A DNA stretch of 7,790 bases from Pseudomonadota bacterium (GCA_021790625.1 JAJYGL010000014.1:1-7790); one strand, 5' to 3'; shown: positions 1 through 6,984, numbered from the stretch's first letter. Made by a program: numbers and translations. Notes: a model not told the origin generated them from the sequence alone.

Positions 1-1691
1 TGCTCAAACCCGCATTGGCTCGAGGTGAGTTGCATTGCATTGGTGCAACGACGCTGAACGAATACCGTCAGTATATCGAGAAGGACGCTGCTTTGGAGCG
101 CCGTTTCCAGAAGGTGCTGGTGGATGAACCAAGCGTGGAAGATACCGTGGCTATCTTGCGTGGGTTGCAGGAGAAATATGAGTTGCATCACGGCGTTGAC
201 ATTACCGATCCGGCCATTGTTGCGGCAGCAGAGTTAAGTCACCGCTATATTACGGATCGGTTCTTGCCGGACAAGGCCATCGATCTTATCGACGAGGCGG
301 CATCGCGTGTGCGTATGGAGATCGATTCCAAGCCGGAGGCAATGGATAAACTTGATCGTCGCCTGATTCAGTTAAAGATTGAACGTGAAGCGGTGAAAAA
401 GGAAAAGGACGAAGCCTCGCAGAAACGCCTGGCATTGCTGGAGGAAGAAATCCATCGGCTGGAACGCGAGTATGCCGATATGGAAGATATCTGGAAAGCA
501 GAAAAAGCAATGGTGGCGGGTACCCAGCATATCAAGGAACAGCTCGATGCGGTGCGCATGGAAATGGAAGAGGCGCGCAGGCAGGGTAATTGGCAGCGGA
601 TGTCCGAGATTCAGTACGGACGCATTCCGCAGCTGGAAGCGCAATTGGGTCAGGCGCAGCTGGCAGAAAGTCATGAGCAGGGGCAGCCGAAACGTTTGTT
701 GCGCACGCAAGTGGGTGCCGAGGAAATCGCTGAAGTGGTGTCGCGCGCGACCGGAATTCCGGTTTCGAAAATGATGGCGGGTGAGCGTGACAAATTGTTG
801 CACATGGAAGATGTGCTGCACGAGCGCGTCATCGGGCAACATGAAGCGGTGAGTCTGGTGGCGGATGCCATTCGTCGTTCACGTTCCGGGCTGGCTGATC
901 CCAATCGTCCGTACGGCTCATTTTTGTTTTTGGGTCCCACTGGCGTGGGCAAGACGGAGTTATGCAAAACGTTGGCTGGTTTCCTGTTTGACAGCGAAGA
1001 ACATATGGTGCGCATCGACATGAGTGAGTTCATGGAGAAACATTCGGTGTCGCGTTTGATTGGCGCGCCGCCGGGTTATGTGGGATATGAAGAAGGCGGC
1101 ACGTTGACTGAAGCGGTACGACGCAAACCGTATAGCGTGATTCTGCTCGACGAGGTGGAAAAAGCGCACCCGGATGTATTTAATGTATTGCTGCAAGTGC
1201 TGGATGACGGGCGCTTGACGGATGGGCAGGGGCGTACGGTCGATTTCAAGAACACGGTCATCGTCATGACATCGAATCTGGGCTCCCACCTCATTCAGCA
1301 AATGGGTGAAGAGACCTACGAGACGATTAAAGACGCGGTAATGGGAGAAGTGAAGCAACATTTCCGGCCGGAGTTCATCAATCGCATCGATGAAGTAGTG
1401 GTATTCCATGCCTTGGGTAGTGCGCATATTCACGCCATTGCCGGTTTGCAGTTACAAGGGTTGGCGCGCAGATTGAAGGCGATGGGGATGGAGTTGAAAG
1501 TCAGTCCCGCTGCGCTGGATGAATTGGCGCGCGCCGGATTTGATCCGGTATTTGGTGCGCGGCCGTTGAAACGGGCAATTCAGTCGCAATTGGAAAATCC
1601 GCTGGCCAAGTCAATTCTGGCAGGTAATTTTGCCGAGAAAGATACCATCCATGTTGATTTCCGTGATGGGAAAATGCGGTTCGAGCGTTGA
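1..1691 (+). CDS. clpB: ATP-dependent disaggregase ClpB, 3' part (5' end outside window)
   Basis: This is a Hsp100 AAA+ unfoldase that, with DnaK/DnaJ/GrpE, threads aggregated proteins through a hexameric cytoplasmic pore. The first full codon is at 3 and about 562 residues are visible, against roughly 860 for the family, so the N-domain and D1 Walker motifs lie outside. What is seen starts in late D1 with the tandem arginine-finger sequence LERRF (near 96-112), then the IDLIDEAASRVRM region, then the charged coiled-coil M-domain (about 340-700). D2 follows with Walker A GPTGVGKT (933-956), pore loop GAPPGYVGYEEGG (about 1062-1100), Walker B VILLDEVEKAH (about 1137-1169), arginine-finger region FRPEFINRIDE and the sensor-2 motif GARPLKRAI. 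All key motifs are intact. The mid-domain and pore loop identify ClpB rather than ClpA or ClpC. A hairpin terminator follows. Any heat-shock promoter is out of view. Confidence 0.97.
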   Translation, partial: LKPALARGELHCIGATTLNEYRQYIEKDAALERRFQKVLVDEPSVEDTVAILRGLQEKYELHHGVDITDPAIVAAAELSHRYITDRFLPDKAIDLIDEAASRVRMEIDSKPEAMDKLDRRLIQLKIEREAVKKEKDEASQKRLALLEEEIHRLEREYADMEDIWKAEKAMVAGTQHIKEQLDAVRMEMEEARRQGNWQRMSEIQYGRIPQLEAQLGQAQLAESHEQGQPKRLLRTQVGAEEIAEVVSRATGIPVSKMMAGERDKLLHMEDVLHERVIGQHEAVSLVADAIRRSRSGLADPNRPYGSFLFLGPTGVGKTELCKTLAGFLFDSEEHMVRIDMSEFMEKHSVSRLIGAPPGYVGYEEGGTLTEAVRRKPYSVILLDEVEKAHPDVFNVLLQVLDDGRLTDGQGRTVDFKNTVIVMTSNLGSHLIQQMGEETYETIKDAVMGEVKQHFRPEFINRIDEVVVFHALGSAHIHAIAGLQLQGLARRLKAMGMELKVSPAALDELARAGFDPVFGARPLKRAIQSQLENPLAKSILAGNFAEKDTIHVDFRDGKMRFER

Positions 1692-1747
1692 TGGCAGCAC
1701 GGCTCATGGAGGAATAGATCAGCGGTTTCTTAGTGACTTCTTGATGT

Positions 1748-1776
1748 GGCGGGTCTGATGACCCGCCCTATCTTTA
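1748..1776 (+). terminator. Rho-independent-like terminator after clpB
   Basis: A perfect 8-bp GC-rich stem, GGCGGGTC / GACCCGCC (1748-1755 and 1760-1767), closes a TGAT loop and is followed by a T-rich stretch (CTATCTTTATTTA). It lies 57 nt after the clpB stop and 18 nt beyond the convergent moeB-like stop. The T tract is interrupted and lies only on the clpB-sense side, so it should work best for clpB. On the opposite strand the same stem has no U tract but could still slow polymerase. Confidence 0.8.
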
Positions 1777-1785
1777 TTTATCACA

Positions 1786-2559
1786 TTACGTTGTTGCGGA
1801 ATGAACCGTTGTTGAATGGTTCGCGCAGACAGGGCATGCCGGGTCGCGGGTCAGGCGACTTTCGCGCCAGTGCAGGGTCAGCATGTCCAGCCTGACCAGG
1901 CGCGAATGCATGGTCTGACCGATACCCATGATGAGCTTGAGTGTTTCACTTGCCTGTGCTGTGCCAATCATGCCGACCAGCGGGGAAAATACACCGTTTC
2001 GGCTACATGTATCGTCTTCCGTGACGTGGTTTGTGGCAGGAAACAGGCATTCGTAGCAAGGGCTGTTATCGTGACGGAAATCGAATACGGCAAGCAAACC
2101 CTCGAAACGGATGGCGGCACCCGATACCAGCGGAATACGGTATTGCTGGCAGGCGCGGTTGAGTAGGTAGCGGGTAGCAAAATTATCGCTGCAATCGACC
2201 ACGACCTGATACTGCGGGTCGATATCGGCTGCCGTATCGAGATAACGGCTTACAGAGGTGATGCTGATTTCCGGGTTCAGTCGGCGTAGATTGTCGGCTG
2301 CAGATTCTGCCTTGTTGCGATCAATGTCCGCCTGTCGGTGGACGATTTGCCGTTGCAGATTGGCGAGACTGACCGTATCGCCGTCGACAATGGTGATGTG
2401 TCCGACGCCGCTTGCCGCCAGGTACAGCAAGACCGACGAACCCAGCCCGCCGGCACCAACAACCAGTACACGTGCGTCACTGATTGCGCGCTGCCCCGCC
2501 ACATCGACTGCATCAAGCAGGATGTGGCGGCTGTAACGGGTGAGCCAGTCGTCGTTCAA
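1786..2559 (-). CDS. moeB: HesA/MoeB/ThiF-family adenylyltransferase (E1-like)
   Basis: This family activates the C-terminal Gly-Gly of a ubiquitin-like sulfur carrier (MoaD or ThiS) by adenylation, for molybdopterin or thiamine synthesis in the cytoplasm. The 257 residues cover the whole E1-like fold: RYSRHIL with its arginines (8-14), nucleotide loop GAGGLGS (35-41), SLANLQRQ (64-71), Asp125 in DCSDN, SGAAIRFEG (146-154), a zinc site made of CxxC 168/171 plus CPVC 242/245, and Cys185 in TCSRNG, the position of the ThiF/MoeB active-site cysteine. No C-terminal rhodanese domain is present. The only reasonable start is TTG at 2559: there is no earlier start, and the next methionine lies deep in the fold. 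That TTG overlaps the ctpA stop as TTGA, with no clear ribosome binding site, suggesting translational coupling. MoeB is favoured over ThiF or HesA by overall similarity, but no moa or thi gene is in the window, so the exact carrier is unproven. Confidence 0.85.
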   Translation of the reverse strand: MNDDWLTRYSRHILLDAVDVAGQRAISDARVLVVGAGGLGSSVLLYLAASGVGHITIVDGDTVSLANLQRQIVHRQADIDRNKAESAADNLRRLNPEISITSVSRYLDTAADIDPQYQVVVDCSDNFATRYLLNRACQQYRIPLVSGAAIRFEGLLAVFDFRHDNSPCYECLFPATNHVTEDDTCSRNGVFSPLVGMIGTAQASETLKLIMGIGQTMHSRLVRLDMLTLHWRESRLTRDPACPVCANHSTTVHSATT

Positions 2560-3980
2560 CGTTGGGCGGGTGCCAGAATATTGATGCCTTTGAGCAGATC
2601 CAGCGCTTGGTTGAGTTGGAAGTCGTCTTTTCTGACAATCGCTTTTGAATTGGCCGCATCATTCTGTTTACTGTCCGTTTTGCTGCCCGTTTGCTGTTTG
2701 GGCGCTTCGATGACAGGCGGTTTTTTGGCTGGCGTCGGGCTGGCAGGGTTCGGGTTGCTCAAGTGGTTTTCCAGATCGGCTTCGTGGATGCCGAGCAGGT
2801 TGTCGCCATCACTACCGCTGACCACTTTGCCTGGTTCAACGATGATATCCGGCGTGATGCCTTTGGCTTGAATCGAGCGTCCGCTCGGCGTGAAATAACG
2901 TGCCGTGGTGAGCTTGATGCCGGTGCCATTACCCAGCGGCAGTACGGTCTGCACCGAGCCCTTGCCAAACGATTGGGTACCCATGAGGACCGCGCGTTTG
3001 TGATCTTGCAGGGCGCCCGACACGATTTCCGAGGCCGAAGCCGAGCCGCCATTGATGAGAACGACCATCGGTACGGTTTTTACCCAGGCAGGCAGGCCAG
3101 CCAGAAAATCGGTTTCATTGCCGTGCAGATAATCGTCAGGCGTGGCGGTCAGGCGCATCTTGGAATCGGGTGCACGACCGTCGGTGTATACCACCAGATC
3201 GTTGGCGGGCAGGAAGGTGGATGCGACGGCAACGGCGCTGGTGAGCAGTCCGCCAGGATTGTTGCGCAGGTCAAGCACCAAGCCTTTGAGTGGCGCCTTG
3301 TTCTTGGCGGTCAATTCCTTAATGGCTTGCGCCAGGTTCTTGCCCGTACGTTCCTGGAACTCTGTGATACGGATGTAACCATAGTTGGGGTCGAGCAGCG
3401 TTGACTTGACGCTTTTTACTTTGATGATTGCGCGCATCAATTTGACGGCAAAGGGTTTGTTGACACCCTTGCGTACGATGGTCAGGGTAATCGGGGTGTC
3501 TGGTGCGCCACGCATGCGTTTGACGGCATCGTTGATGGTCATTCCTTTGACGGGGGTATCATCAATTTTTATGATGAGGTCACCACTCTGGATGCCGGCT
3601 TTTTGCGCTGGTGTGTCTTCAATTGGGGACACGACCTTGACGATACCGTCTTCCATGGTGACTTCTATGCCCAAGCCTCCAAATTCACCTTGCGTGCCAT
3701 CTTCGAGCTCGCGGAATTCGTCTGCGTCCATGTATTGCGAATGCGGATCGAGGCCGGACAACATGCCGTTGATGGCGTCGTCGATGAGTTTTTTATCGCT
3801 GACAGGTTCGACGTAGTCAGTTTTGATTTTGCCGAACACTTCACTGAATTCGCGCAGTTCATTCAATGGCAGTTGTGGCGCATTTTCATGTTCAGCGATG
3901 GCTGGTAAATAAACCGTCAGGGCAACCCCGACCATGATACCTGATAATACAAGCCCCAATTTCCGTAACGTGTTACGCAT
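2556..3980 (-). CDS. ctpA: Carboxyl-terminal processing protease CtpA (peptidase S41, PDZ)
   Basis: A serine protease of the CtpA/Prc family that cleaves periplasmic proteins near their C termini. The 474 residues show a basic start plus hydrophobic signal or anchor segment (about 7-28), a PDZ domain (about 97-180), and the S41 catalytic domain (about 190-380) with the Ser-Lys dyad: Ser315 in NGGSASASEI and Lys340 in SFGKGSVQ, 25 residues apart as in E. coli Prc. A Pro/Lys/Gln-rich linker (about 409-445) leads to a final helix DFQLNQALDLLKG. The start is ATG 3980 because AAGGA lies 7 nt upstream and the signal sequence begins there. An in-frame ATG at 3998 lacks such a site, and a still longer version reaching 4130 would run into envC. 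The gene lies 34 nt after envC and overlaps the moeB-like start by 4 nt. In other bacteria such proteases degrade peptidoglycan hydrolases, which fits the envC neighbour; the substrate here is unknown. Confidence 0.95.
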   Translation of the reverse strand: MRNTLRKLGLVLSGIMVGVALTVYLPAIAEHENAPQLPLNELREFSEVFGKIKTDYVEPVSDKKLIDDAINGMLSGLDPHSQYMDADEFRELEDGTQGEFGGLGIEVTMEDGIVKVVSPIEDTPAQKAGIQSGDLIIKIDDTPVKGMTINDAVKRMRGAPDTPITLTIVRKGVNKPFAVKLMRAIIKVKSVKSTLLDPNYGYIRITEFQERTGKNLAQAIKELTAKNKAPLKGLVLDLRNNPGGLLTSAVAVASTFLPANDLVVYTDGRAPDSKMRLTATPDDYLHGNETDFLAGLPAWVKTVPMVVLINGGSASASEIVSGALQDHKRAVLMGTQSFGKGSVQTVLPLGNGTGIKLTTARYFTPSGRSIQAKGITPDIIVEPGKVVSGSDGDNLLGIHEADLENHLSNPNPASPTPAKKPPVIEAPKQQTGSKTDSKQNDAANSKAIVRKDDFQLNQALDLLKGINILAPAQR

Positions 3981-3987
3981 TTGTTTA

Positions 3988-3992
3988 TCCTT
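3988..3992 (-). promoter_or_regulatory. Ribosome binding site of ctpA
   Basis: AAGGA on the minus strand lies 7 nt before ATG 3980. It decides the ctpA start against in-frame starts further upstream, which have no such sequence. It also shows that ctpA can be translated independently within the operon. Confidence 0.7.
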
Positions 3993-4014
3993 GATCATAC
4001 ATGAAGCTATAAAT

Positions 4015-5259
4015 TTATTTGTGCGAACCAAACCATCCATCCGGGTTGAATGCCTGGCTGTGGTAACGCAGTTCAAAATACAGGCCTGTTTCGCTGTTAC
4101 CGCCTGTGTTGCCAACGCTGGCAATGACATCGCCCGCTTTTACAGTGTCTCCTGCGCGTTTATACAGGGTTTCATTGTCGCTGTACAGACTCATATAACC
4201 ATCACCATGGTCAATGATGATGAGATTTCCAAAACCACGCAACCAGTCGGAAAATACAACTTCGCCCGCTGCCACGCTGACTACGGCTTGCCCGGCAGGT
4301 GCTTTGATGAAAATCCCTTTCCACAAAGTGCCGCCCGCCTCACGTGGAGTGCCGAAACGGTGAATTAGTTCCCCGCGGGTCGGCAAGAGCAGATGTCCTT
4401 TGTCACGCATGAGGCCATTCAATGATAATTTTGGCGCGGGCAGGCTCGCATATTGGGTTGTGTTTTCAGTACGGGGGTGAGCGTGTTCGTGTTGTCGTCT
4501 GTGAAGCGCTGCGGCACGTTCAGCGGCAGCACGTACAGCAGCAGCACGTTCGGCAGCACGTTTGGCAGCGGCACGGGCGAGTGCGCGCATCAATTCGGTG
4601 ATGCGTTTTTCATTCTGCTCCAGTGTGCTGATGGCTTTTTGCTGGCGGGCAATCTGATTTCCCAGCTTTTGCAAAATATTCTGTCGGGCAGCTCGTTCGG
4701 CCTGCAGGTTTTTTCTTTGCTGTTCCTGCGCTTCTTTCTGCTGCTGTAATTGCGTTTGTAGTTGTTGCTTTTGCGCTGACAACCGGGTGAGCGTGTGGGT
4801 GGTATCCTGTAACTCGGTGATGATTTGCTGACGTTGTTTTGCCAGTAGGCCGGCATATACTGTGTTGCGCTGTGTGTCTTGCCAGTTGGCAGATGGCGTC
4901 GCGGGCTGGGCAAGATTCATCCAGCTCTGGCGCAAGAGAACACCTAAATACTGCTGTTCTTGTTGCAGGCGCGATTGGGTGCTGCCGATTTGGTGTTGCA
5001 GGTTGTTCAGCGCGTTTTGTGTGGATTGTTGCTGTTGTTGGATATCGGCAAGTGCGCGGTTGATGTGGCTGATGGATTGCTCGGATACCCGTAATGCATC
5101 AACAGCGTGTTGTTGGTCCGTTTTTGTCGCCTGTTGTTGCTGGCGCAGGGTGTTGAGTTGCTGGTGGATGTGTGCCAGCGTGGCTTTGTTGGGTGCGCCC
5201 TGTGCTGTTGGTGCACAGCACAGGGCGACCAGACCGAGAAATGGCAGTAATCGTTTCAC
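4015..5259 (-). CDS. envC: EnvC-like murein hydrolase activator (degenerate LytM/M23)
   Basis: A periplasmic coiled-coil protein with a C-terminal LytM fold, which in the EnvC family activates AmiA/AmiB-type amidases during septum splitting. The 414 residues comprise a signal peptide (1-21, probable cleavage after AQG), Gln-rich coiled coils (about 25-115 and 145-225), an Ala/Arg/Glu repeat segment (229-252) and the LytM domain (about 296-407). Zinc ligands of active M23 enzymes are missing: the HxxxD site reads WKGIF (313-317) and the HxH site reads GLY (392-394, within GLYFELR), as in E. coli EnvC, so it is probably not a peptidase. The start is GTG 5259, directly at the signal peptide, overlapping the gpmI stop as GTGA with no visible ribosome binding site, implying coupling. 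The gpmM-envC adjacency also occurs in E. coli, supporting EnvC over NlpD or a generic M23 protein. Confidence 0.92.
   Translation of the reverse strand: MKRLLPFLGLVALCCAPTAQGAPNKATLAHIHQQLNTLRQQQQATKTDQQHAVDALRVSEQSISHINRALADIQQQQQSTQNALNNLQHQIGSTQSRLQQEQQYLGVLLRQSWMNLAQPATPSANWQDTQRNTVYAGLLAKQRQQIITELQDTTHTLTRLSAQKQQLQTQLQQQKEAQEQQRKNLQAERAARQNILQKLGNQIARQQKAISTLEQNEKRITELMRALARAAAKRAAERAAAVRAAAERAAALHRRQHEHAHPRTENTTQYASLPAPKLSLNGLMRDKGHLLLPTRGELIHRFGTPREAGGTLWKGIFIKAPAGQAVVSVAAGEVVFSDWLRGFGNLIIIDHGDGYMSLYSDNETLYKRAGDTVKAGDVIASVGNTGGNSETGLYFELRYHSQAFNPDGWFGSHK
4504..4575 (-). repeat. Ala/Arg-rich tandem repeat inside envC
   Basis: Five consecutive units of the type RAAA[K/E/V/L], one shortened to RAAE, encode residues 229-252 of the EnvC-like protein. 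At DNA level the plus strand shows recurring GCAGCACGT units spaced mainly by 15 nt and once by 12 nt. The segment joins the second coiled coil to the LytM domain and should be helical. The near-identical units make it a candidate for length variation by slippage. Confidence 0.75.
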
Positions 5260-6782
5260 GCGAAGTGGATCAAAGACCGTCCGGTCATTTCGGGCGGTTG
5301 CGGGAACCCCATCATCGCCAGCAGGCTGGGAGCAATGTCTTCCAGTGCACCTGTCGTCGACAGTTCTGCGTGCCGCCGGCTAATGTAGAGCAGGGGGACG
5401 AGATTGGTGGTGTGCGCGGTATAGGCTTGATGGGTTGTTTCATCCATCATCAGCTCCGCATTGCCATGGTCGGCGGTGATGAGTATTTCGCCACCGGTGG
5501 CGAGCATGGCGGGAATGACGCGCCCCAGACAGGCATCCAGTGTTTCGATGGCGTGGATGGCGGCATCCAGGTTGCCGGTGTGCCCCACCATGTCGGCGTT
5601 GGCATAGTTGCAGATGATGGCGTCGAAACGGCGTTCCTGAATGGCGACCAACAGTTTTTCCGTGACTTCATTGGCGCTCATTTCTGGTTGCAGGTCATAG
5701 GTGGCGACATGCGGTGAGGCAACCAGGATGCGTTCTTCGCCTTGATAGGCGACTTCTTCGCCGCCATTGAAAAAGAAGGTGACGTGCGGGTATTTTTCCG
5801 TTTCGGCAATGCGTAACTGTTTTAGCCCCAGTTTTGAAATGTACTCGCCAAAGCCGTTGCGAATGCGTTCTGGTGGAAAGGCTACCGATACGCTGAAATC
5901 ATCACTATAACCGGTGAGTGTACAAAAATCGGATAATTGCGGGAAATGCTCGCGTGTGAACCCCGAAAATTCGGATTCGATGAAGGCGCGGGTCAGTTGG
6001 CGCGCGCGGTCGGAACGGAAGTTCATGAATACAATGCCGTCCCCATCGGCCATGTGTACCGGCTCATCGCCGATACGAGTGGCCTGAACGAATTCATCTG
6101 TTTCTCCTCGTGCGTAGGCCAGTTCCAGTCCGGCCAGCGCATCGGGCGCACTGAATTCTGCATGTCCGCGGGTGATCAGATCGTAAGCGGTTTTTACGCG
6201 CGGCCAGCGGTTATCACGATCCATGGCGTAATAACGGCCGATAATGGATAGAACCTTGCCGTTGCCCAGCGCGTCAATTTTGGCTTGCAGGCGTTGTAAA
6301 TATAGTGTGGCGCTTTTGGGCGGCGTATCGCGTCCATCGAGAAACATGTGCAAATAGACTTTTTTCAGCCCATGACGGGTGGCAGCTTCCAGCATGGCGT
6401 GAATGTGATTTTCATGGCTGTGCACTCCGCCGTCAGAGAGCAATCCCAGAATATGCAGCGCCGTATCACGTTGTTTGACTTCGTTGATGGCGTGCAGGAT
6501 AGCCGGGTTGGTGAAGAACGCCCCGGTTTTGATGGCCAGTTCAATGCGGGTGAATTCCTGATATACCACGCGACCGGCGCCGATATTCAAATGTCCGACT
6601 TCGGAATTGCCCATTTGTCCAGCGGGCAGGCCAACAGCAGATTCCGATGCCTGAATCAGTGTGTGCGGATAATTTTGCCAGAAGTGTGTCCAGTTGGGTT
6701 TGTTGGCTAGTGCAATGGCGTTATCGGTTCGGCATTTGCGACAACCGAAACCATCGAGAATGATAAGTAATACCGGGGTCAA
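5256..6782 (-). CDS. gpmI: 2,3-bisphosphoglycerate-independent phosphoglycerate mutase
   Basis: Interconverts 3- and 2-phosphoglycerate in glycolysis and gluconeogenesis through a phosphoserine intermediate, using two Mn ions in the cytoplasm. At 508 residues it has the family's normal length. Visible motifs are ILDGFG with metal ligand Asp10, the catalytic Ser60 in GQMGNSEVGHLN, SDGGVHSH (116-123), LDGRDTPP (148-155), FRSDRARQ (255-262), Lys330 in ETEKY, NYANADMVGH with Asp397 and His401, ADHGNAE with Asp438 and His439, and His457. All expected catalytic and metal residues are present. The start is TTG 6782, preceded by GAAGGA at 7 nt and immediately giving the family N terminus TPVLLIILDGFG. 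An unusual C-x-x-C (Cys14, Cys17) follows the first metal ligand. It is the first gene of the gpmI-envC-ctpA-moeB operon and shares a GTGA overlap with envC. Confidence 0.97.
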   Translation of the reverse strand: MTPVLLIILDGFGCRKCRTDNAIALANKPNWTHFWQNYPHTLIQASESAVGLPAGQMGNSEVGHLNIGAGRVVYQEFTRIELAIKTGAFFTNPAILHAINEVKQRDTALHILGLLSDGGVHSHENHIHAMLEAATRHGLKKVYLHMFLDGRDTPPKSATLYLQRLQAKIDALGNGKVLSIIGRYYAMDRDNRWPRVKTAYDLITRGHAEFSAPDALAGLELAYARGETDEFVQATRIGDEPVHMADGDGIVFMNFRSDRARQLTRAFIESEFSGFTREHFPQLSDFCTLTGYSDDFSVSVAFPPERIRNGFGEYISKLGLKQLRIAETEKYPHVTFFFNGGEEVAYQGEERILVASPHVATYDLQPEMSANEVTEKLLVAIQERRFDAIICNYANADMVGHTGNLDAAIHAIETLDACLGRVIPAMLATGGEILITADHGNAELMMDETTHQAYTAHTTNLVPLLYISRRHAELSTTGALEDIAPSLLAMMGFPQPPEMTGRSLIHFA

Positions 6783-6789
6783 TCTGCGT

Positions 6790-6795
6790 TCCTTC
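6790..6795 (-). promoter_or_regulatory. Ribosome binding site of gpmI
   Basis: GAAGGA on the minus strand lies 7 nt before the TTG start at 6782. This strong site supports the non-ATG start. No other start codon close by gives a conventional N terminus. Confidence 0.75.
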
Positions 6796-6871
6796 GTGTG
6801 CGGTGACTTTTTGAGCCAAGGCTGGGTAACAATGGGATGGCGTAATTTTAAGCTATTTCCGTTACCGTTGC

Positions 6872-6877
6872 ATTATA
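6872..6877 (-). promoter_or_regulatory. gpmI: Candidate -10 box for the gpmI operon
   Basis: A perfect TATAAT on the minus strand lies about 95 nt upstream of the gpmI start. The -35 region about 17 nt further upstream (CCAAGG or close) is poor, so an activator or another promoter is possible. If used, the leader would be roughly 80 nt. This is a pattern match only. Confidence 0.4.
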
Positions 6878-6907
6878 CATTTACATCGGATTTGCCTTGG
6901 CATGATA

Positions 6908-6935
6908 TATTGACAGCTACATTAGTTTATCAACA
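6908..6935. promoter_or_regulatory. Imperfect inverted repeat, possible repressor operator
   Basis: TATTGACA (6908-6915) and TATCAACA (6928-6935) form an inverted repeat matching at 6 of 8 positions, separated by 12 nt and ending just upstream of the extended -10 box. ArsR-family repressors commonly bind AT-rich inverted repeats over their own promoter, so this is a plausible autoregulatory site. The match is imperfect and could be chance in AT-rich DNA. Confidence 0.35.
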
Positions 6936-6938
6936 ACC

Positions 6939-6947
6939 TGTTATAAT
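6939..6947 (+). promoter_or_regulatory. Extended -10 promoter of the arsR-family gene
   Basis: TGT followed by a perfect TATAAT (6942-6947) forms an extended -10 element, which can work without a good -35. The expected transcript start near 6953-6955 leaves about 30 nt before ATG 6985. A TTGACA at 6910-6915 is 26 nt away, too far to be its -35. Confidence 0.6.
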
Positions 6948-6984
6948 CTGATTGTCATAAATTGGCGTCATGGATGGGGGTACG

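Noticed and set aside
1691..1717. Eight-codon frame overlapping the clpB stop (ATG at 1691 to TAG)
   Set aside because: It is too short and has no supporting signal; GGAGG at the end is not placed before any start codon.
2691..3404. Long open frame (237 codons) on the plus strand opposite ctpA
   Set aside because: It is antisense to a well-supported gene with all S41 motifs, has no recognisable domain, and looks like a codon-bias shadow.
3981..4130. N-terminal extension of ctpA starting at 4130
   Set aside because: It overlaps the end of envC, lacks a ribosome binding site, and would place about 50 odd residues before a clear signal sequence that has its own site at ATG 3980.
5025..5145. 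CAA/CAG-type trinucleotide repeats in envC as a satellite
   Set aside because: They encode the Gln-rich coiled coil expected of EnvC-type proteins and are not regular tandem units.
1786..6782. Operon as a defence or phage-derived system because of the E1-like protein
   Set aside because: E1-like proteins occur in some anti-phage systems, but here there is no E2, JAB or ubiquitin-like partner, and the neighbours are housekeeping genes.
6910..6915. TTGACA as a consensus -35 box
   Set aside because: It is 26 nt from the TATAAT at 6942 and no -10 box lies at 16-18 nt, so the extended -10 explains the promoter better.
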